Shown: positions 45,301 to 54,118 of the stretch, one piece after another
Layout: each line of letters begins with the position of its first letter
Position numbering within the stretch: the first letter of the stretch is position 1
NCBI GenBank assembly: GCA_964549105.1
Contig: CAZJTZ010000009.1
Coordinates: 1-64,000 of the forward strand
Direction: 5' to 3'
DNA from: Hydrogenedens sp964549105
GTDB taxonomy: Bacteria; Hydrogenedentota; Hydrogenedentia; Hydrogenedentales; Hydrogenedentaceae
Length of the DNA: 64,000 bases
Notes under the pieces: model-generated
Database searches by the model: none
What the model was told of the DNA's origin: nothing
Seen by the model: the letters and a program-made list of their open reading frames with translations, nothing else
Made by a program: the position numbers and the translations under genes

Positions 45301-46489
45301 TCATCTTTTTTGCCGCTTTAATGGTAATCGCTATTCCTTTTTCTTTCAGCCGATTGATAACAAAAGGTTCAAACAAGGTCAAAGCCATTCGTTTAGGCAA
45401 GCCGCATTGATATAGTTTCAATTCCGGTCCTACAACAATTACAGAACGGCCTGAATAATCTACGCGCTTCCCTAACAAATTCTGACGAAATCTTCCCTGT
45501 TTCCCCTTAATAAAATCGCTTAAAGATTTGAGAGGACGCTGATTCGTCCCCATAACAGGTCTACCATGCCTACCGTTATCAAAAAGGGCATCTACCGCTT
45601 CTTGAAGCATTCGTTTCTCATTACGAACAATAATCTCCGGGGTCCGTATCTCCATAATTTTCTTTAGCCGATTATTACGATTTAACACACGACGGTATAG
45701 GTCATTTAAATCGCTGGTTGCGTATCTACCACCATCCAGCGGAACCAGAGGCCTTAAATCGGGAGGAAGAACAGGAATAACATCCAATACCATCCATGAC
45801 GGCTGATTTCCAGATTTACGAAAGGCTTCTACTATTTGCAATCGTTTAATTGCTTTTGCACGAGTTTGTGCTGATGTAGAAGTAGTAAATTGATTGCGGA
45901 GTTCTGCAGACAGCGTATCAAGGTCTATCTCTTCTAATAAAATCTTTATAGCCTCGGCACCCATCTTTACTTTGAAAGAACCATGACCAAACTCATCTAC
46001 GGCTTCCATGTATTCATCTTCGGTCAATAATTGTAGTTTCTCCAACTTGGTTGTGCCGGGGTCTAATACAATATAACTCTCATAATAAATAACTCGCTCT
46101 AAACTTCGTATAGGCAAATCTAAAAGATTTCCCATACAAGACGGATTGTTTTTAAAAAACCAGATATGGGCAGCGGGTGCCGCCAGACGGATGCAACCCA
46201 TTCGTTCACGACGCACTTTGGCTTCGGTAATTTCTACACCGCACTTATCGCAAACAATCCCCCGATGTTTCACTTTCTTATATTTACCGCAACCACATTC
46301 CCAGTCTTTGGTGGGACCAAATATTTTTTCACAGAACAAACCGTCCCTTTCGGGTTTAAAGGTGCGGTAATTCAGGGTTTCGGGCTTCTTCACCTCTCCT
46401 CTTGACCACTTTAAAATTTCTTCAGGAGAAGCAATACGAATTTGAAGGGAATCAAATTTGTCAGATGTGGTAGGAACATATTTAGCCAA
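42362..46489 (-). CDS. rpoC: DNA-directed RNA polymerase subunit beta'
   Basis: A 1375-residue beta' subunit. The N-terminal zinc ribbon is Cys65, Cys67, Cys80 and Cys83 (WECGCGKYKK; IVCDKCGV). The catalytic magnesium triad lies in NADFDGDQMAVH near 453-464, and the second zinc site includes RGVCALCYGR near 880-887. The rudder, bridge-helix and trigger-loop regions are all present by eye (for example GEPGTQLTMRTFHIGG), with no large lineage insertion noted. It overlaps rpoB by 8 bases, so translation is coupled. The operon ends at a strong terminator, not in rpsL/rpsG. Confidence 0.99.
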   Translation of the reverse strand: MAKYVPTTSDKFDSLQIRIASPEEILKWSRGEVKKPETLNYRTFKPERDGLFCEKIFGPTKDWECGCGKYKKVKHRGIVCDKCGVEITEAKVRRERMGCIRLAAPAAHIWFFKNNPSCMGNLLDLPIRSLERVIYYESYIVLDPGTTKLEKLQLLTEDEYMEAVDEFGHGSFKVKMGAEAIKILLEEIDLDTLSAELRNQFTTSTSAQTRAKAIKRLQIVEAFRKSGNQPSWMVLDVIPVLPPDLRPLVPLDGGRYATSDLNDLYRRVLNRNNRLKKIMEIRTPEIIVRNEKRMLQEAVDALFDNGRHGRPVMGTNQRPLKSLSDFIKGKQGRFRQNLLGKRVDYSGRSVIVVGPELKLYQCGLPKRMALTLFEPFVINRLKEKGIAITIKAAKKMIQQGRPEVWDAIEEVIKDHPVFLNRAPTLHRLGIQSFQPILIEGNAIRVHPLVCRAYNADFDGDQMAVHVPLTPPAQLEAHLLMMGSSNIFSPSDGSPIVTPSQDIVLGIAWLSRCRPGAKGEWKEEWQTKEGKILHELGKVFPNKESVLMAYHFGHVDIHAKIKISTNGKIVDTTVGRVLLWDGLPPEIQLEDVNRDHDQSSIGQVIANCYKKFGHRKTVELLDCLKNIGFKYATKAGLSIAVDDMTVPPEKEKILARARKQVEHIEEQYQHGLLTQRERTNKIIEEWKRVTDEVSLAMLSSLEQKDQGFTGLYLMYTSKARGSKDQIRQLAGMRGVMAKPSGDVIETPITSNFREGLSVLEYFISAHGARKGLADTALKTADAGYLTRRLVDVSQDVTIEEHDCGTLNGVYVEPLMSGPDTIAPLEERVVGRYALEDIIIPGQHEPIVLANEEITEDKAKIISESGLPGVRVRSVLTCQAKRGVCALCYGRNLATGRLVELGEAVGIIAAQAIGEPGTQLTMRTFHIGGAASLQLENPEVRMPESGKVVFNNIRTDVNRNGETVIVNRGGEIRILNDEDKEVIRFAPATGSVLFCKDGQKLKKGSLLYKWDPYNQTIVAERSGKVKLEGVVEGVTMLVEINPETRLEERIITEHKHDMHPQILICGEHNEVLAFAPLPPETHLLVREGDKVEAGDILAKTPRKLGKTRDIVGGLPRVAELFEARVPKNPAVISHIDGIVEIGGTIKGMRKVKVIPKIGKEREYTIPPGKHLFVQQGDRVYAGQQITDGPIILEDILEIKGEEAVRKYILDEIQRVYRAQGVRTNDKHVEIIIRQMLRKIRIKENTGDTPFVAHEIVDRSKFAEVNEKVLMRGNKPAEAEPVLQGISKAALSTESFIAAASFQHTTRVLTDAAIRGKRDYLRGLKENVIIGRLIPAGTGSRFYQKSEPVLVNISEKELEEHLDIKMEEKEDILAGGEK

Positions 46490-49400
46490 GGTATAAATCC
46501 TCCTCGTCTTCTTTTTCTTCTGTATCTATTGCCGTTTCTACTTTTGCAAGTTTTACTATATCAAGACAAAGACTCTGCATCTCTCGAATGATTACATTGA
46601 ACGATTCTGGAACAGAAGGTTCAACATCATAATCGCCTTTCACAATAGCATCATAAATTTTGGTTCGTCCTTGAATATCATCGGACTTTATTGTAAGCAT
46701 CTCTTGAAGTGTGTATGAAGAACCGTAGGCTTCTAATGCCCAAACTTCCATTTCTCCAAATCGCTGTCCACCCGAATTGGCTTTCCCGCCTAATGGTTGT
46801 TGGGTGACTAAAGAATAAGGACCAATGGCACGCGCATGAATTTTGTCATCTACCATGTGATTTAATTTCATCATATAGATATAACCCACACAAGTTTCAT
46901 GATAAAAATCTTCGCCTGTCTTACCATCACGAAGTTTAATCTTCCCGTTTTCGGGCAAACCGGCTTTCTTCAAATAGTCAACAATGGTTTCTTCTCTTGG
47001 TCCATTAAAAACAGGTGAAGCCACTTTCATGCCAAGCACTTGCAAAGCCCACCCCAAATGGGTCTCTAAGATTTGTCCTACATTCATTCGAGAAGGAACA
47101 CCTAAGGGATTCAAAACAATCTGCACGGGTGTCCCATCTGGAAGAAACGGCATATCTTCTACTGGCACAATTCTTGCCACAACACCTTTATTTCCGTGAC
47201 GACCTGCCATCTTATCACCAACGGACATCTTTCGCTTCGTAGCAATATAAACTTTAACAACTTTATTCACACCAGGAGGCAATTCATCGCCTTCTCTTAA
47301 TCGTTCTAAATCCTTTTCTCTAAAGGCATAAAGTTTCGCCTCTTCCAGTGCCGCCTGATTAACCAATTTCGTAAATTTCGATTGAATTTTCTTATCCTCA
47401 ATCTTCAGCCGTGCAAGAATAGAATAATCTAATTCTTTTAAGTGGGAAGGCTTTATTGCTTTCCCTTTTCCCAGCACAAAGTCATTTTTTGTGTAATCAA
47501 ACACATCTTCCATTATTCTTTTTCCAAACATATCATCACGAACTAAATTAACGAAGGTCTCCCGTATCTTTTCTATACGTACCGCATATTCTTGCTTAAT
47601 TCTTTCGGCTTCATGCGTAATTCTCGATTTCGTCTGCTTATCCATAGCCTTATCACGACGACTGGACACTTTTATATCTACTACTACACCTTCTGTTCCC
47701 GGGGGTGCATATAACGAAGCATTCCGAACATCTTCTGCTTTCTCACCAAAGATAGCAATCAACAACTTCTCTTCGGGAGCCAGTTCCTGTTCCCCTTTAG
47801 GAGTTACTTTACCTACAAGAATATCCCCTGGCTTTACCTTAGAGCCAATGTGAATAACCCCATTCTCATCAAGATTTTTTAATGAATCTTCACCTTCGTT
47901 TGGAATATCAGGCGTAATTTCTTCCGGTCCTAATTTGGTATCTCTCGCTTCTATATCAAAAACTTCTACCTGAATGGATGTAAACACATCATCTTTAATC
48001 AGTTCTTCACTGAGGATAATAGCGTCTTCAAAGTTATATCCTTCCCATGGAAGAAATGCGACAAGCACATTCCTGCCCAAAGCCATTTCCCCATCGCTCA
48101 TACCCGGACCATCTGCAATAATGTCGCCCGCATTTACTTTGTCGCCTGCACTAACAATAGGTTTTTGATTAATACAAGTGCTTTGATTGGAGCGAGTAAA
48201 TTTCTTTAAACGATATACATCTTCTTCTAATCTAAAAGGATTATCCGCCTTAGCAGAATCAACACGAATTCGAACTTGTTCGCTATCTGCATATTCCACA
48301 ACACCACTTCGCTCCGTGCGAACTGCTGTTCCTGAATACCTGGCACAAATTTTTTCTAATCCTGTTCCCACCAGAGGTTGTTCCGCTTTTAACAAAGGAA
48401 TGGCTTGCCGTTGCATGTTAGAACCCATCAGAGCACGATTCGCATCGTCATGCTCCAGGAATGGAACTAAAGCAGCAGCCGCACTAACAATCTGCTTCGG
48501 AGAAACATCCATAAAATCCACTTCTTCCGATGGAACTAAAGGAAAATCGCCCTTATGTCTACATAGTACCAGATGATTTTTAAATTTCCCTTTATTATCC
48601 AGAGGCTCACTTGCCTGGGCTATTTTATAATTATCTTCATCATAGGCGGTAAGATAAATAATTTCGCTTGTTACTTTTCCATCCTCAACTTTGCGGTAGG
48701 GAGTTTCAAGAAATCCGTATTCATTTACCCTTGCATAAGTAGCCATTGAAGCCATTAAACCAATATTCGGGCCTTCTGGCGTTTCTATAGGACAAATCCG
48801 CCCATAATGCGTGGGATGGACATCGCGAACTTCAAATCCTGCACGGTCCCTATTCAAACCCCCCGGACCCAATGCACTCAATCGCCGTTTATGGGTCAGT
48901 TCTGACAGGGGGTTAATTTGGTCCATAAAGTGAGATAATTGGCTACGGCCAAAAAAGTCCTTCAATACCATACCAACGGGTTTTGGATTTACGAGCACTT
49001 GCGGAGTAAGTTCTTGTTCTTCGGAACGATAGTTCATTCGTTCCCTAATTGTTTTTTCCATTCTTGATAAGCCAATACGAAATTGGTTCATCATTTGCTC
49101 GCCCACTGTTCTTACTCGCCGATTTCCAAGGTGGTCAATATCATCTAATACGCCTTCTCCACGGTGGAGTTTTACTAAATATTTAAGAGTTTCAATAATA
49201 TCTTCTTTTGTCAATGTCCTCTGCTTCTGTGAAATCTGCAAACCTAATTTCCGGTTAATCTTGTATCTCCCTACAGAGGCAAAATCATAGCGTGCATGGT
49301 CAAAAAACAAACTTTCAAAATGTTTACGACATTGAGCATCGTTGGCAGGGTCTCCCGGTCTCATACGCACATAAATCTCTCGAAGTGCCTCTTCCTGGGT

Positions 49401-50393
49401 CTGAGCCTGGTCCATGTTCAGAGTTTGAGCAATACTTATATCGCTTAGAACATCTTGTCTATTCAAAACATAAAACTCACGAATCGGAGAACGAAGGACA
49501 GAATTTAATACTGCCGTTGTGATTTGTGAAGAGGCATCGGCTATTACTTCGCCTGACTCCGGGTCAATAATATCTGTAGCAAGCCAATAGCCCACTAAAT
49601 CTCGAACCTCAATCTTTGTTTCAATCTCTTTTTCTACTTCCTTTTCACCACGCTTTACCTTTTGCTTTTGATAAATGAGGGCTTTTGTCCGTTTTATCTG
49701 GACTCGGTCAACACGATAAAACATTCGCAGTATCTCTTCTGAATCAACATGCCCCAAAGCCTTTAACAGCGTCGTAGCCAGCATCCGTATCCGACGGTCA
49801 ACGGTAACCCACAGCACATCATTAGTATCATACTCAAACTCTATCCATGCTCCCCGATAGGGAATAATACGCGAGGATAACAGATATTTTCCTCCCGGAT
49901 GTTGTTTCCTTTCAAAAGAAACGCCAGGAGATTTATGCAACTGGCTGACAATTACACGTTCCGCACCATTAATTATAAATGTTCCCGTAGGGGTCATTAG
50001 AGGAACTTCTGCTATAAAAACCTCTTGTTCAAGTACTTGCTTCTCTACTCGTTCCTCTTTGAGAGATTCTTCATAAAGAGTAAGCCGAAGTAATGCTTTC
50101 AATGTCCCGCTATAAGTCACACCTAAATTTTGACATTCTTCTATGGTGTATCTTGGTGGAATTAAATTATAAGAAACATATTCCAACTTTATAAGCCCGT
50201 TAGGCGACTCAATAGGAAAATACTCACTCAAAACGGCTTGCAAACCTTTATTTTGCCGTTCATGAGGTGGGACTTCCCACTGCAAAAAATCTGTATACGA
50301 TTTGGTTTGAATCTCAATTAAGTTGGGTAGATGAGATAAATCTTCGGGGGCACGAGATAATGAGACACGTTCCGTTTGGGGAGCCACAGCCAT
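46482..50393 (-). CDS. rpoB: DNA-directed RNA polymerase subunit beta
   Basis: A 1303-residue beta subunit with the core regions intact: FGRSQLSHFMDQINPLSELTHKRR of the rifampicin pocket (near 475-500), PIETPEGPNIGLM, EGYNFEDAIILSE and KMSVGDKMAGRHGNKG of the active site, and the C-terminal GGQRFGEMEVWALEAYG clamp segment. The Asp, His and Ser/Leu positions in the pocket read as a normal rifampicin-binding site. It is preceded not by rplL but by a 314-base spacer with its own promoter, and the next gene upstream is rsmI. It overlaps rpoC by 8 bases. Confidence 0.99.
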   Translation of the reverse strand: MAVAPQTERVSLSRAPEDLSHLPNLIEIQTKSYTDFLQWEVPPHERQNKGLQAVLSEYFPIESPNGLIKLEYVSYNLIPPRYTIEECQNLGVTYSGTLKALLRLTLYEESLKEERVEKQVLEQEVFIAEVPLMTPTGTFIINGAERVIVSQLHKSPGVSFERKQHPGGKYLLSSRIIPYRGAWIEFEYDTNDVLWVTVDRRIRMLATTLLKALGHVDSEEILRMFYRVDRVQIKRTKALIYQKQKVKRGEKEVEKEIETKIEVRDLVGYWLATDIIDPESGEVIADASSQITTAVLNSVLRSPIREFYVLNRQDVLSDISIAQTLNMDQAQTQEEALREIYVRMRPGDPANDAQCRKHFESLFFDHARYDFASVGRYKINRKLGLQISQKQRTLTKEDIIETLKYLVKLHRGEGVLDDIDHLGNRRVRTVGEQMMNQFRIGLSRMEKTIRERMNYRSEEQELTPQVLVNPKPVGMVLKDFFGRSQLSHFMDQINPLSELTHKRRLSALGPGGLNRDRAGFEVRDVHPTHYGRICPIETPEGPNIGLMASMATYARVNEYGFLETPYRKVEDGKVTSEIIYLTAYDEDNYKIAQASEPLDNKGKFKNHLVLCRHKGDFPLVPSEEVDFMDVSPKQIVSAAAALVPFLEHDDANRALMGSNMQRQAIPLLKAEQPLVGTGLEKICARYSGTAVRTERSGVVEYADSEQVRIRVDSAKADNPFRLEEDVYRLKKFTRSNQSTCINQKPIVSAGDKVNAGDIIADGPGMSDGEMALGRNVLVAFLPWEGYNFEDAIILSEELIKDDVFTSIQVEVFDIEARDTKLGPEEITPDIPNEGEDSLKNLDENGVIHIGSKVKPGDILVGKVTPKGEQELAPEEKLLIAIFGEKAEDVRNASLYAPPGTEGVVVDIKVSSRRDKAMDKQTKSRITHEAERIKQEYAVRIEKIRETFVNLVRDDMFGKRIMEDVFDYTKNDFVLGKGKAIKPSHLKELDYSILARLKIEDKKIQSKFTKLVNQAALEEAKLYAFREKDLERLREGDELPPGVNKVVKVYIATKRKMSVGDKMAGRHGNKGVVARIVPVEDMPFLPDGTPVQIVLNPLGVPSRMNVGQILETHLGWALQVLGMKVASPVFNGPREETIVDYLKKAGLPENGKIKLRDGKTGEDFYHETCVGYIYMMKLNHMVDDKIHARAIGPYSLVTQQPLGGKANSGGQRFGEMEVWALEAYGSSYTLQEMLTIKSDDIQGRTKIYDAIVKGDYDVEPSVPESFNVIIREMQSLCLDIVKLAKVETAIDTEEKEDEEDLYLG

Positions 50394-50707
50394 GAAATAA
50401 CTCCTTATATAAAGTTCCGTAAAAATTTATGAGAAGTGACACTTATACCTATTTGTTTTCTTTCTGACGCGAGGATAATTTGTTATTGACATTCCCTTTA
50501 AAAATCATAAGGTCTCTATAATTAGAAAAAATATTATAGCACTTTTCAAGCCAAAATGCAAATCCCCTTCCCCCACCTTCACTATCCACTTTGCTCTTTT
50601 ACAACTGATTCTTACTATACTCCTCATTTATCATCTAAGTCAAAAATCTAAACGACAAAATCTACATATTATATTAATTCCTATTATATCAAAGAAGGAC
50701 CTGTACT
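50394..50707 (-). other. rpoB leader and spacer
   Basis: The 314 bases between rsmI and rpoB hold the rpoB promoter (50533-50561) and an untranslated leader of about 130 bases. TAAGGAG-type pairing is available just before the rpoB ATG. No ribosomal-protein gene and no convincing binding-site mimic for L10 was recognised by eye. Confidence 0.5.
50533..50561 (-). promoter_or_regulatory. rpoB promoter with extended -10
   Basis: On the minus strand TTGCAT (50561-50556), a 17-base spacer and perfect TATAAT (50538-50533) preceded by TGC form an extended -10 promoter about 140 bases before the rpoB start. Confidence 0.65.
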
Positions 50708-51412
50708 TCAAGTGTTTTTTTCTCTAAAAAATTTGGGGTTGTTTCCTGCAATAACAACGACTACTTCTCCTTTTATCCGGGTATCTACTAATTTTTCTAA
50801 CACTTCGGTTATATAACCACGATAAACCCGTTCAAACTTTTTTGTCATTTCTACACACACTGCACAGCGTCTATCGCCCAGAATATCATAAGCCACTTGT
50901 AAAAATTTACTTACACGATAAGGAGACTCATAAAAAATTAAAGTATGAGGCAGTTCTTTTTCCTGTTCAAGAAACCGCTGGCAGGGTCCACCTTTTCGTG
51001 GTGGAAAGCCCTTAAAAGTATACGACGAGGGAGGCAAACCTGAGAGGACAAGGGCTGTCTCTACCGCAGTTCCTCCCGGAATAACTTCGACCCGATGTCC
51101 TGCATCTATTACAGACTGAACCAATTTAAATCCCGGGTCGCTAATACATGGCATACCACTATCGGAGCACAATCCTACTTTAGTATCCTTAAAAAGTTCA
51201 TCCAGAACAGCGGAGATAATTTTTGGCTCGCGTGCTTCAAAACATGCCCAGAGTCGCGGCGGTAACGGAATTTGATAATGGCTATATATATGTCGAGTTA
51301 CTCGTGTATCCTCGCAAAGAAGTAGTTCAACCTCTTGCAGTGTCCGTAAAGCACGATAAGTTATATCTTCCATGTTTCCAATCGGCGTGGCTATAATGTA
51401 TAAAGTGCCCAT
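50708..51412 (-). CDS. rsmI: 16S rRNA (cytidine-1402 2'-O)-methyltransferase RsmI
   Basis: A 234-residue SAM-dependent tetrapyrrole-methylase-fold enzyme. It has the family opening TLYIIATPIGNMEDIT, CEDTRVT near 34-40, CSDSGMPCISDPGF near 82-95, the VIPGGTAVETALVLSGL segment and IFYESPYRV near 158-166. It 2'-O-methylates C1402 in the decoding centre of 16S rRNA. It lacks the roughly 50-residue C-terminal extension of the E. coli protein, as many homologues do. It lies 62 bases downstream of the GHMP kinase gene on the same strand. Confidence 0.94.
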   Translation of the reverse strand: MGTLYIIATPIGNMEDITYRALRTLQEVELLLCEDTRVTRHIYSHYQIPLPPRLWACFEAREPKIISAVLDELFKDTKVGLCSDSGMPCISDPGFKLVQSVIDAGHRVEVIPGGTAVETALVLSGLPPSSYTFKGFPPRKGGPCQRFLEQEKELPHTLIFYESPYRVSKFLQVAYDILGDRRCAVCVEMTKKFERVYRGYITEVLEKLVDTRIKGEVVVVIAGNNPKFFREKNT

Positions 51413-51474
51413 TAAAAAATCCTTAACAATTTATTTTAGATACAACCATCTTATTTGCCGTTTAGAGAATGGGT

Positions 51475-52482
51475 TCAGGTCTCTTCTTCAACAATTTTAG
51501 GTTTTAACACAACTGCGTTTTCTGTCTGAAAAGCCCTATACAATCGTTCATACATCTCTTCATCCTTATATGTCCCTACAATAGCTCCCCCCGAACCAGT
51601 AAACTGTGCATGAGCACCGACAGAACGAGCAATATCTACCAGACGAACCTGACGCGGGTCAAGATTATATATTGATTTGCGACGGTCAAAATTTTTATCC
51701 ATCCAGATACCCATTTCCTCCCCTCTACCTGCCCAGAGAAGGTCTCGTGTTTTTTGGGCATACTCCGCAAAATCTTCTATAGCCTGATGGACTGTTGGGT
51801 CACCTGCAAGCCATCGTTCACGAACATTGTTGTGAAACACTTCAGAACCTTCAGATAACTCTTTTCGATAAGCAATAAACAATTTAGGTAGTAGGGAAAC
51901 AGGGATTTCTTCATAATAGCCATAACCTTGCTTTTCCATTAATTCTTTATTAAAGTCCATAAACACACAACCTTCGTAAACCTGAATCACACGGTCCTGT
52001 AAACCAGCAAAAATCCCCAGTTCTTCCGTTTCTACACTTAATATCAGATTGGGCAAAATAGGTTTGGGAATCTCTACTTCATAAAATTCCATCAGGCACT
52101 TCATCGTCGCCGTCACCAATGCACTTGACCCTGCCAGCCCCAGACGACGCGGAATGGTAGAACGATAACGAATAGAAAAATTTTTCTGTGGCAAAGTAAT
52201 TTTATTCGCCTGGCAATATTGATAAAACTTGTAAATACTCGCCTTCATCAAACGAATACCACCATAGTAACCATTCAAACGGACATCCTCCGTAAGATGT
52301 TCTATGGATTCATATCTTGACTCGTCCTGATGGCTTGGAATAATCTCCAAATTCGGACTTTCATAAAGGCTCACTTTTGCATAGAAGTCACGGACAATTA
52401 CGCTTATCGTCTTACCAAAATATCCATCCGACGGATTACCAACCAATCCTGCTCGTGAATACACTACGGCTTCAATAGCCAT
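51475..52482 (-). CDS. GHMP-family kinase, glucuronokinase-like
   Basis: A 335-residue small-molecule kinase. The N-terminus YSRAGLVGNPSDGYFGKTIS closely recalls the signature of plant and bacterial glucuronokinase-like GHMP kinases. The ATP-binding loop is IPRRLGLAGSSALVTA near 110-125, and the C-terminal GAHAQFTGSGGAIVG is the third GHMP motif. The probable reaction is C-1 phosphorylation of a uronic acid or related sugar in the cytoplasm, preparing nucleotide-sugar synthesis. The precise substrate is uncertain and heptose-kinase relatives are an alternative. A promoter lies at 52579-52607. It may share a transcript with rsmI. Confidence 0.8.
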   Translation of the reverse strand: MAIEAVVYSRAGLVGNPSDGYFGKTISVIVRDFYAKVSLYESPNLEIIPSHQDESRYESIEHLTEDVRLNGYYGGIRLMKASIYKFYQYCQANKITLPQKNFSIRYRSTIPRRLGLAGSSALVTATMKCLMEFYEVEIPKPILPNLILSVETEELGIFAGLQDRVIQVYEGCVFMDFNKELMEKQGYGYYEEIPVSLLPKLFIAYRKELSEGSEVFHNNVRERWLAGDPTVHQAIEDFAEYAQKTRDLLWAGRGEEMGIWMDKNFDRRKSIYNLDPRQVRLVDIARSVGAHAQFTGSGGAIVGTYKDEEMYERLYRAFQTENAVVLKPKIVEEET

Positions 52483-52578
52483 AAATCCTTGTTCCTCATT
52501 TTTAACTACCCATTATATCGCATCCCACTATTTATATTCTCTTTCTCTTCCTACCACACGGCACAGTTACAGACTTCA

Positions 52579-52607
52579 ATTATAATCATAAATTTAAATC
52601 ATGGGAA
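52579..52607 (-). promoter_or_regulatory. Probable promoter of the GHMP kinase gene
   Basis: On the minus strand TTCCCA (52607-52602), a 17-base spacer and perfect TATAAT (52584-52579), about 97 bases before the kinase start and just after flgL. It suggests the kinase-rsmI pair is separable from the flagellar operon. Confidence 0.45.
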
Positions 52608-52661
52608 ATAAAATTCATACGGGAATTGCGTTGTTAAAAATAGAAAGGAAAGGTAAAAATA

Positions 52662-53582
52662 TTATAAATAGTCGAGCATGCTGGGTTGGATAATTCGTGA
52701 GGCTGCATTGAGCGCTGCCTGGTAGGCATTGGTCTGTGTATTTAAGTTCACAATGACCTCTGCTAAATCGGCGTCAATACTATCTGAAATAACTCTTTTA
52801 AATTCGATATTCGCATTCTCTAATTTTCCTTCGGTGTCGTCCAATCGTTTACTAACCGCACCAATCCGAGCAAGAGATAAAGAAAGTTGATTAATGGCGT
52901 AGTTTGTCTCTTGAATTCGCTGGTCTATCCCTGTAAAGTTTGCAGACCGCAAATTGTCTCGCAACGAAATAAGCGTTTGCAAAATATCTGTGCTTTGAGC
53001 ACCTGTTGTAAGAAAAACTTCTCTACCTGTTTGATTTGTAGTAATCTGCACCCCTTCGGCAATTTCTGTGTTAATATAATTATCATTTCCCTGGTAAGTA
53101 ACTGAAATAATTTCTCCATTTGCACCTCTTGTTTCCTGGAAGGGTGCTGTCGCAGTAACGGTACCACCAAAAATATATCTACCACTCGTCTGATGGTTTG
53201 CTTCACTTAATACGGATTCAATTAATTGATTTACCTCGGTAGCAATTTGATTACGCTGTAACTGTGCATTGGTACTATTTCTTCCCTCTATTGCCAATTC
53301 CCGAGCTCTCTGGATAACATCTAAAGTATTTGTGATAGAAGCCTCTGCCTCGTTCAAATAAGGTCGAATGGTAGTAATATTTTTCATGTATTGTTCATTT
53401 TTTGCAATCATGGATTGAGCATATATCGCCCTTCTCGCATTAAGCGGGTCATCTGAAGGACGATTTACTCGTAGCCCCGAAGAGAGTTGTTCTTGTAAAG
53501 TCAATATCCGCCTTGTTTGATAAGCTAAATCCGTAAGAGACCTATCTACAAGCATTCTTTGTGTAATACGTGTGACACCCAT
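52662..53582 (-). CDS. flgL: Flagellar hook-filament junction protein FlgL (HAP3)
   Basis: A 306-residue flagellin-fold protein. The N-terminal D0/D1 part shows RILTLQEQLSSGLRVNRPSDDPLNA near 27-51, and the C-terminal coiled part ends NTQTNAYQAALNAASRIIQPSMLDYL. Short variable central residues (about 140-215) with GRYIFGGT fit FlgL, not filament flagellin. It would link hook to filament. Last gene of the flagellar run. It starts 5 bases after flgN, leaving no room for flgK, which normally lies between them. Confidence 0.93.
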   Translation of the reverse strand: MGVTRITQRMLVDRSLTDLAYQTRRILTLQEQLSSGLRVNRPSDDPLNARRAIYAQSMIAKNEQYMKNITTIRPYLNEAEASITNTLDVIQRARELAIEGRNSTNAQLQRNQIATEVNQLIESVLSEANHQTSGRYIFGGTVTATAPFQETRGANGEIISVTYQGNDNYINTEIAEGVQITTNQTGREVFLTTGAQSTDILQTLISLRDNLRSANFTGIDQRIQETNYAINQLSLSLARIGAVSKRLDDTEGKLENANIEFKRVISDSIDADLAEVIVNLNTQTNAYQAALNAASRIIQPSMLDYL

Positions 53583-53587
53583 AAATG

Positions 53588-54094
53588 TTATCCTACATCA
53601 TTAACAAAACGCGTTATTGATACATCTGTTTTTTTCGTGCTTGATTCTCCATAGAGAACGGGTTCCTGTTCCCCATAATCTGGACATATCGTTTTAACCG
53701 CATGCTTTGCAGATTCTAAAGAGACGCGATAGAAAGGCAATGCTTCGCCTACCCATGCTTTCAAATAGAGAATTGAAACTTTTATTCGTTCACAAGATTC
53801 AAGGATACGCGATTTCCATGGGTCTGGTAGTTGTTCCGCAAATTCTCTTAATCGCTCACAAGGTGGTTCTATATTAAAATGTTTGCATATCTTTTTCATT
53901 AATTCTATCCGCAAGAATTCAGCCCGAGCCGTTTCCCGCACTATATATTCCATTGCAGAAGTCTTTTCGCTGAAATACCTAATATTGCCATCAAACCCTG
54001 CTTGCAATTGTGCAAGGCACACCGCCACCAGGGTTTCTTGCCGTTCAGCCTGGTCTTCCAGAACCTTACACATTTCATCTAATTCATTTATCAT
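53588..54094 (-). CDS. FlgN-like flagellar export chaperone
   Basis: A 168-residue, largely helical cytoplasmic protein of FlgN type, the chaperone for the hook-associated proteins FlgK and FlgL. An N-terminal helical hairpin (about 1-60, LDEMCKVLEDQAERQETLVAV) is followed by further helices and a disordered tail ending ITRFVNDVG. Sequence conservation in FlgN is low, so the call leans on helical pattern, size and its place between flgJ and flgL. GAGGA lies 6 bases before ATG 54094; an in-frame TTG at 54100 is less likely. Confidence 0.7.
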   Translation of the reverse strand: MINELDEMCKVLEDQAERQETLVAVCLAQLQAGFDGNIRYFSEKTSAMEYIVRETARAEFLRIELMKKICKHFNIEPPCERLREFAEQLPDPWKSRILESCERIKVSILYLKAWVGEALPFYRVSLESAKHAVKTICPDYGEQEPVLYGESSTKKTDVSITRFVNDVG

Positions 54095-54118
54095 TTGCAA
54101 TCCTCTGTCTAAATTTAC

